From: Thermocrinis sp.
GTDB lineage: Bacteria > Aquificota > Aquificia > Aquificales > Aquificaceae
DNA length: 9,196 bases
Assembly (NCBI GenBank): GCA_009903855.1
Contig: WYEK01000074.1
Coordinates: 1-9,196 of the forward strand
Direction of reading: 5' to 3'
Of the stretch, positions 5,986-9,196 are shown in pieces. Under the pieces are notes generated by a model. It had not been told where the DNA came from. It worked only from the letters and a program-made list of their open reading frames with translations, and did no database searches. Made by a program: the position numbers and the translations under genes. Numbering within the stretch: position 1 is the first letter of the stretch; every line of letters begins with the position of its first letter.

Positions 5986-5986
5986 T
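5960..5986 (+). promoter_or_regulatory. Possible promoter just before the 881-aa gene
   Basis: TTGCTG (5960-5965), a short 15-bp spacer and a perfect TATAAT (5981-5986) precede the gene. The start would fall near 5993, right at the Shine-Dalgarno, leaving a very short leader. The short spacer and the overlap with the end of the small ORF make this tentative. Confidence 0.25.
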
Positions 5987-5992
5987 AAATGC

Positions 5993-5999
5993 AGGAGGT
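5993..5999 (+). promoter_or_regulatory. Shine-Dalgarno of the 881-aa gene
   Basis: AGGAGGT lies 5 nt upstream of the ATG at 6005 and fixes that start. Confidence 0.8.
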
Positions 6000-6004
6000 A
6001 GTGT

Positions 6005-8650
6005 ATGTCCATAGAAAAGCATAGAGAAAATGAAGAAAGGCTTCTCAACGAGGTCTTTAATTTATACGTCTACTACGAGTTTATAGATGAGTATACAGAT
6101 AAGCACCCAAACAATGTCTCAAAGCGGATGCCAGATTTCTACCTAAGGTCAAAGAAAGAAGGACTTCCAGACCTTGCGATTGAGATAAAGACAGAGCGAA
6201 GAGATTATGACCGTCCAGTGGGTTATAAAACGTTAGATGGAATTCAAAAAGAAATACAATTTCCGATTATGGAACATAGCTTATCAATTAAGAACTTGCA
6301 CATTGTCGTAAAATTGAAGATAACTTTTTATTCAAAGCTACCTCCTGAAAAGGTGAAGAAATATTGGGATGGTCTGAAAGAAGAGCTTGGTAAATACGAA
6401 GAAAAGTGGGAATATATTATAGATAGGATAAGTGATATTGAAAATATCCTTGAAAGCGAAGATCAGGAGAAATATGTAGAAGATTTGTCGTATCAAAAGA
6501 GGGAACAGTTAAAGGAAATTATTAAGGATATAAAAAGGCAAGATGAAAGATTCTTAATAAGCCTCGACACTTATACTTATTATATCTATTCATGCTTGGA
6601 TGGAAATGAAGAAGAATGTCTGGACAAGATTAGAGATGCTAAAACTGCCATACAAAGTAGCAAAGAAGAAGGACTTAAACGGCGTATAAAAGATTTCCTT
6701 CAGAAATACTTTTATAAAAAGCAAATTGAGGATTTTAAGAAAAAACTAACAAAACTAAGAAGACGTATGGGACGACTAAAAAAACGTATGGAAGATTTTA
6801 ATGAAGATTACCTTTTTGAACAACTTGATGTAAGTCTCCCGAGAATAAGGCGAGTAAATGTATCTGAAGAAAGTTCAGAGAATGGCTTTATTTTTACCGT
6901 TAGTTTTCTTCTCCCTTGGGAGAAGGAAGATATAGAGGCTCACATAAAAAAGATTGAAGAGTATGTTGAAGAAAGCAAATGTAAATTTGATAACCTGAGA
7001 AAAGTAAAATCTGATAAATTAGATAAAAGTCCTCATCTGGAACTTTTGCTTGTTAAAGGGCTATTAGTTGCATATCATAGTTTTAATTCTCTCATTGAAG
7101 AGATTGAGAAGGAGCTTGACAAGAAGGGCTACAATTACTTGATGGTTTTTGAAGAAGGAAGAGAGCTTTCAGATGGTAGTTGGAATGGTGATTATTACCT
7201 AATAATCTGTATGAACGGGGATATAGGGGGTTCTGTGGAAGATGATTGGAAGGCACAAATGAGAAGGATTATCAAATTGAAGATACATGAAAAGCCAGAT
7301 TATTCCATAGCAAAGGCCTTAGGTAATCCAGAAAAATTTGCGGAGGAGATAGATAAATTGATAGATGCTCATCCTTCATATAAGGAGCTTTTAATTGGCG
7401 ACTTGCGTGCATCATTAAAAAAGTGTATTTCGGAAAAGGCTTTAAAGTTGATTAAGGAAATCGTCAAAAGAAGTGCTAAAAAAGATATACTGCTTGAAAT
7501 AGCAAAATTATTAATAGATGCTTTTGAAGAGAATTTAATCCCTGTTGATTACAAAGATGAGCCTTGGGAAGTTATAGAGGGGATTGTAAATAAATTGGAT
7601 AAGTTGGAAACTGAAGAGAAAATAAGACTAAGAGACATAGTTAATGACAAATATAACTTTACTATTTTTAACACTTTAGAAGGCGCAGCAATAGCCAGCT
7701 TGATCCTTTATACTAGTTGGCTTAAGGAAAACAATAAAATAAAAGACCTTAATAGCATTCCGGAAGTTAAGGGTAGGCTTGAGTTTTATTTGAATAAACA
7801 AACATCTATAATTATACACGTTGTTTATGGTTTTTATCTTCATTCACTTTTAAACATTGACGAACACTGGGCAAAAGATATGATACCCAAGATTTTTTCC
7901 AAAGATAGAGTAGATTACTTCTGGGGGGCTTGGTGTGCTTATGTTCGGGCTGGTTATCAGCACTATAAGGCTTATAGCTTGTTTAGAGATATATACGCTT
8001 ATGCTATTGAAAACATGAAATATGATGCAGAGTCAGAATGCAAGAAAGACTCAGTACATCATTTAGTAGTTCTATACGGATGGGGAATAATTTCATTAGA
8101 CGATCCTATTTTCCACAAATTTTGGGAAAAAGCAAACGGTGATGTTAGAGAGAAGTTTATTAGCTATATAGGGCAACAACTATTAAAGTATGAATTACCC
8201 GGCGATGTTATTCAAAGGTTCAAAACATTATGGGAATGGCGTATGAGTTATATAAAGGACTTATCAAATAGACAGGATTTTCAGAAAGAATTGAAAAGTT
8301 TTATTCACTGGTTTGTTTCCAAAAAATTTGACGATAAGTGGGCTTTAGAAAATCTTATAAAGACTGTGGAGTTAGTTGATGAAATAACAGAGGAACATGT
8401 CTATTTAGCACTTGATGTGTTAGTTGGAATGGCTAACGAGTTTCCAGAATTAGTTCTAAAATATATAGACTTACTGACACACAATGCGTCAGAAAGAATT
8501 TTAAACTCGTATAAAAGAAAGATTAGAAAGTCTACAGAAGAGATTTCTAAAATCTTGAAATCAAAGGGTAGAAGCGATCTGGAAAAAGAATTGAAAAAGA
8601 TAAAGGAAACTATTAATTTAAGACTCGGGAGAGAAATCTTTTCCGATTAG
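6005..8650 (+). CDS. Uncharacterised PD-(D/E)XK nuclease-like protein with coiled-coil and long helical C-terminal region
   Basis: This 881-aa protein is not one I can name. Residues 1-64 resemble a restriction-endonuclease fold: a Glu-bearing first helix (E10, E11, E16), then P43-D44 in MPDFYLR and E60-I-K62 in LAIEIKTE, the spacing expected of a PD-(D/E)XK site. Residues about 112-180 and 220-268 are Lys/Glu/Arg-rich, predicted coiled coil, with a basic run near 249-261. Residues about 278-305 and 375-408 look like mixed beta/alpha segments. From about 430 to the end it appears all-helical. The block 636-746 (WGAWCAYVRAGYQHY, then HHLVVLYGWGIISLDDP, then a TLWEWR) resembles, from memory, a C-terminal module of large bacterial NTPase-type defence proteins. 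No Walker A motif, signal peptide or membrane segment is visible. It is A+T-rich relative to serA and coaBC and sits beside an hsdM remnant and a transposase, suggesting horizontal transfer. A nuclease effector in phage or plasmid defence is an inference. Confidence 0.85.
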   Translation: MSIEKHRENEERLLNEVFNLYVYYEFIDEYTDKHPNNVSKRMPDFYLRSKKEGLPDLAIEIKTERRDYDRPVGYKTLDGIQKEIQFPIMEHSLSIKNLHIVVKLKITFYSKLPPEKVKKYWDGLKEELGKYEEKWEYIIDRISDIENILESEDQEKYVEDLSYQKREQLKEIIKDIKRQDERFLISLDTYTYYIYSCLDGNEEECLDKIRDAKTAIQSSKEEGLKRRIKDFLQKYFYKKQIEDFKKKLTKLRRRMGRLKKRMEDFNEDYLFEQLDVSLPRIRRVNVSEESSENGFIFTVSFLLPWEKEDIEAHIKKIEEYVEESKCKFDNLRKVKSDKLDKSPHLELLLVKGLLVAYHSFNSLIEEIEKELDKKGYNYLMVFEEGRELSDGSWNGDYYLIICMNGDIGGSVEDDWKAQMRRIIKLKIHEKPDYSIAKALGNPEKFAEEIDKLIDAHPSYKELLIGDLRASLKKCISEKALKLIKEIVKRSAKKDILLEIAKLLIDAFEENLIPVDYKDEPWEVIEGIVNKLDKLETEEKIRLRDIVNDKYNFTIFNTLEGAAIASLILYTSWLKENNKIKDLNSIPEVKGRLEFYLNKQTSIIIHVVYGFYLHSLLNIDEHWAKDMIPKIFSKDRVDYFWGAWCAYVRAGYQHYKAYSLFRDIYAYAIENMKYDAESECKKDSVHHLVVLYGWGIISLDDPIFHKFWEKANGDVREKFISYIGQQLLKYELPGDVIQRFKTLWEWRMSYIKDLSNRQDFQKELKSFIHWFVSKKFDDKWALENLIKTVELVDEITEEHVYLALDVLVGMANEFPELVLKYIDLLTHNASERILNSYKRKIRKSTEEISKILKSKGRSDLEKELKKIKETINLRLGREIFSD

Positions 8651-8847
8651 TGATGTAGATGAATTTTTCGTATAATTTCGGCTACGCCCACTGTTGTATT
8701 GAAGTCTTTATTTATCAATGTTCTAGATTTTTAGCTCCGTAAGAATACGAGAGGCAAAATGTAATCCTTGTAATTGTATGCCTCTACCGGACCTCTCAAA
8801 ATGCTCGCTATGTCCCAAAGCCAATTTTCAAGCTCCTTTATGTCCAT
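8647..8847 (-). pseudogene. hsdM: Remnant of a type I restriction-modification methyltransferase subunit (N-terminus)
   Basis: On the minus strand an ATG at 8847 opens 38 codons reading MDIKELENWLWDIAS, then ILRGPVEAYNYKDYILPLVFLRS, then a stop (8733-8731). The LW-D-A/I-x-x-L/I-R-G and YKDYILPLxFL pattern is the hallmark N-terminus of HsdM, which normally continues KRLSD and runs several hundred residues. Here it breaks off right after FLR. The same frame continues after the stop with KSRTLINKDFNTTV and GVAEIIRKIHLHH to a second stop at 8649-8647, which may be a fused distal piece of the lost locus. A TATAAT (8860-8855) lies close upstream but no Shine-Dalgarno does. The gene cannot give a working methyltransferase. 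It indicates an earlier type I restriction locus here, removed by deletion. Confidence 0.72.
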
Positions 8848-8885
8848 TCGTTTTATTATATCTAAGAGATACCTCGGGTGAGAAA

Positions 8886-8913
8886 TTCAGAAAAGCTAAG
8901 AAAATCTTCTGAA
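8886..8913. repeat. 7-bp inverted repeat left of the transposase gene
   Basis: TTCAGAA (8886-8892) and TTCTGAA (8907-8913) are perfect complements around a 14-nt loop, followed by a short A run on the plus strand. It may be a structure at the insertion-sequence end or chance in A+T-rich DNA. The true IS boundary cannot be fixed without the right end. Confidence 0.3.
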
Positions 8914-8919
8914 AAAAGC

Positions 8920-8963
8920 CCTTAGTGGGCAGGGGTTTATAATACCCTCAAATCCCACTAAGG
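8920..8963 (+). promoter_or_regulatory. Inverted repeat whose 3' arm covers the transposase Shine-Dalgarno
   Basis: CCTTAGTGGG (8920-8929) and CCCACTAAGG (8954-8963) form a perfect 10-bp stem with a 24-nt loop; a smaller GGGT/ACCC stem can form within the loop. The 3' arm ends inside the AAGGAGG Shine-Dalgarno (8960-8966) of the transposase. Within the loop is a TATAAT (8938-8943). A transcript entering from outside would carry the whole hairpin and hide the ribosome site, whereas one started at the internal TATAAT would lack the 5' arm. That is the known logic by which several insertion sequences avoid activation by read-through transcription. Confidence 0.6.
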
Positions 8964-8973
8964 AGGCGCAACA

Positions 8974-9196
8974 ATGAACTACCTTAATAGTTTATACCAA
9001 AAAGTCCTTCTGTCCATCTCTATAGTCTTGTCAGACTGTGAAAAACAAGTGAAAGTAGGAAGACCGCCAAAAGTCTCAGACTTACAAATAGCTTGCCTGT
9101 ATGTTATGTCCTATATAACAAACACACCAGTGTTTAATCTTGCTAAAATCCTTATAGACCCTTCCATTCAGTCTTATCACTTGTTTAGAAAATATA
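8974..9196 (+). CDS. DDE-type transposase, N-terminal fragment (runs off right edge)
   Basis: The frame is open from the ATG at 8974 to the window end, 74 complete codons starting MNYLNSLYQKVLLSISIVLS. AAGGAGG stands 7 nt before the ATG. The segment VGRPPKVSDLQIACLYVMSY (28-47) followed by a Ser-Tyr-His-LFRKY block (68-74) resembles the N-terminal region of IS982/IS4-like transposases, where a basic GR-P-K-x-SD motif precedes a helical domain ahead of the DDE catalytic core. The catalytic residues lie beyond the window, so the exact family is uncertain. The hairpin over its ribosome site and the neighbouring hsdM remnant fit a mobile element in an accessory region. Confidence 0.65.
   Translation, partial: MNYLNSLYQKVLLSISIVLSDCEKQVKVGRPPKVSDLQIACLYVMSYITNTPVFNLAKILIDPSIQSYHLFRKY
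8974..9196 (+). mobile_element. Left part of an insertion sequence
   Basis: The transposase start and its upstream control hairpin imply an insertion sequence entering from the right. Its left end should lie between the hsdM remnant (about 8880) and the hairpin at 8920, but the terminal inverted repeat cannot be defined without the other end, so only the coding part is given as extent. Confidence 0.5.

Overview
The window looks like a chromosomal segment from a thermophilic, Aquificales-type bacterium (Hydrogenobacter, Thermocrinis or Aquifex relatives). This is an inference from the Lys/Glu-rich proteins, heavy use of AGG/AGA arginine codons, strong GGAGG ribosome binding sites and compact gene packing. 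Nothing in the window proves the taxon.

Left part (1-2822, minus strand): the 5' end of a PHP-domain gene runs off the left edge. It overlaps a DUF2334 (polysaccharide-deacetylase-like) gene by 53 bp. A possible terminator follows, then phoX, which encodes a Tat-exported alkaline phosphatase of the PhoX family. phoX has a textbook phosphate-regulon promoter: four CTTAAC repeats at an exact 11-bp period, ending 10 bp upstream of a TATACT -10 box. A weaker arrangement with the same geometry lies upstream of the DUF2334 gene.

Centre (2925-5667): two housekeeping genes converge. coaBC (coenzyme A biosynthesis, plus strand) is transcribed divergently from phoX, and its promoter probably lies inside the Pho box. 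serA (long-form 3-phosphoglycerate dehydrogenase, minus strand) overlaps coaBC tail to tail by 20 bp.

Right part (about 5700-9196): base composition turns clearly more A+T-rich and the content becomes accessory. It holds a small unrecognised ORF of about 67 aa and, 19 bp later, an 881-aa protein with an N-terminal PD-(D/E)XK nuclease signature, coiled coils and a long helical C-terminal half. After these come a decayed N-terminal fragment of a type I restriction methyltransferase (hsdM, minus strand) and the start of a DDE transposase gene whose Shine-Dalgarno lies in an inverted repeat. This has the layout of a small defence island attached to the core serA gene. The 881-aa protein, perhaps with the small upstream ORF, is the best candidate for an undescribed system. 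Its nuclease signature is visible, but a defence role is inferred from architecture and neighbourhood.
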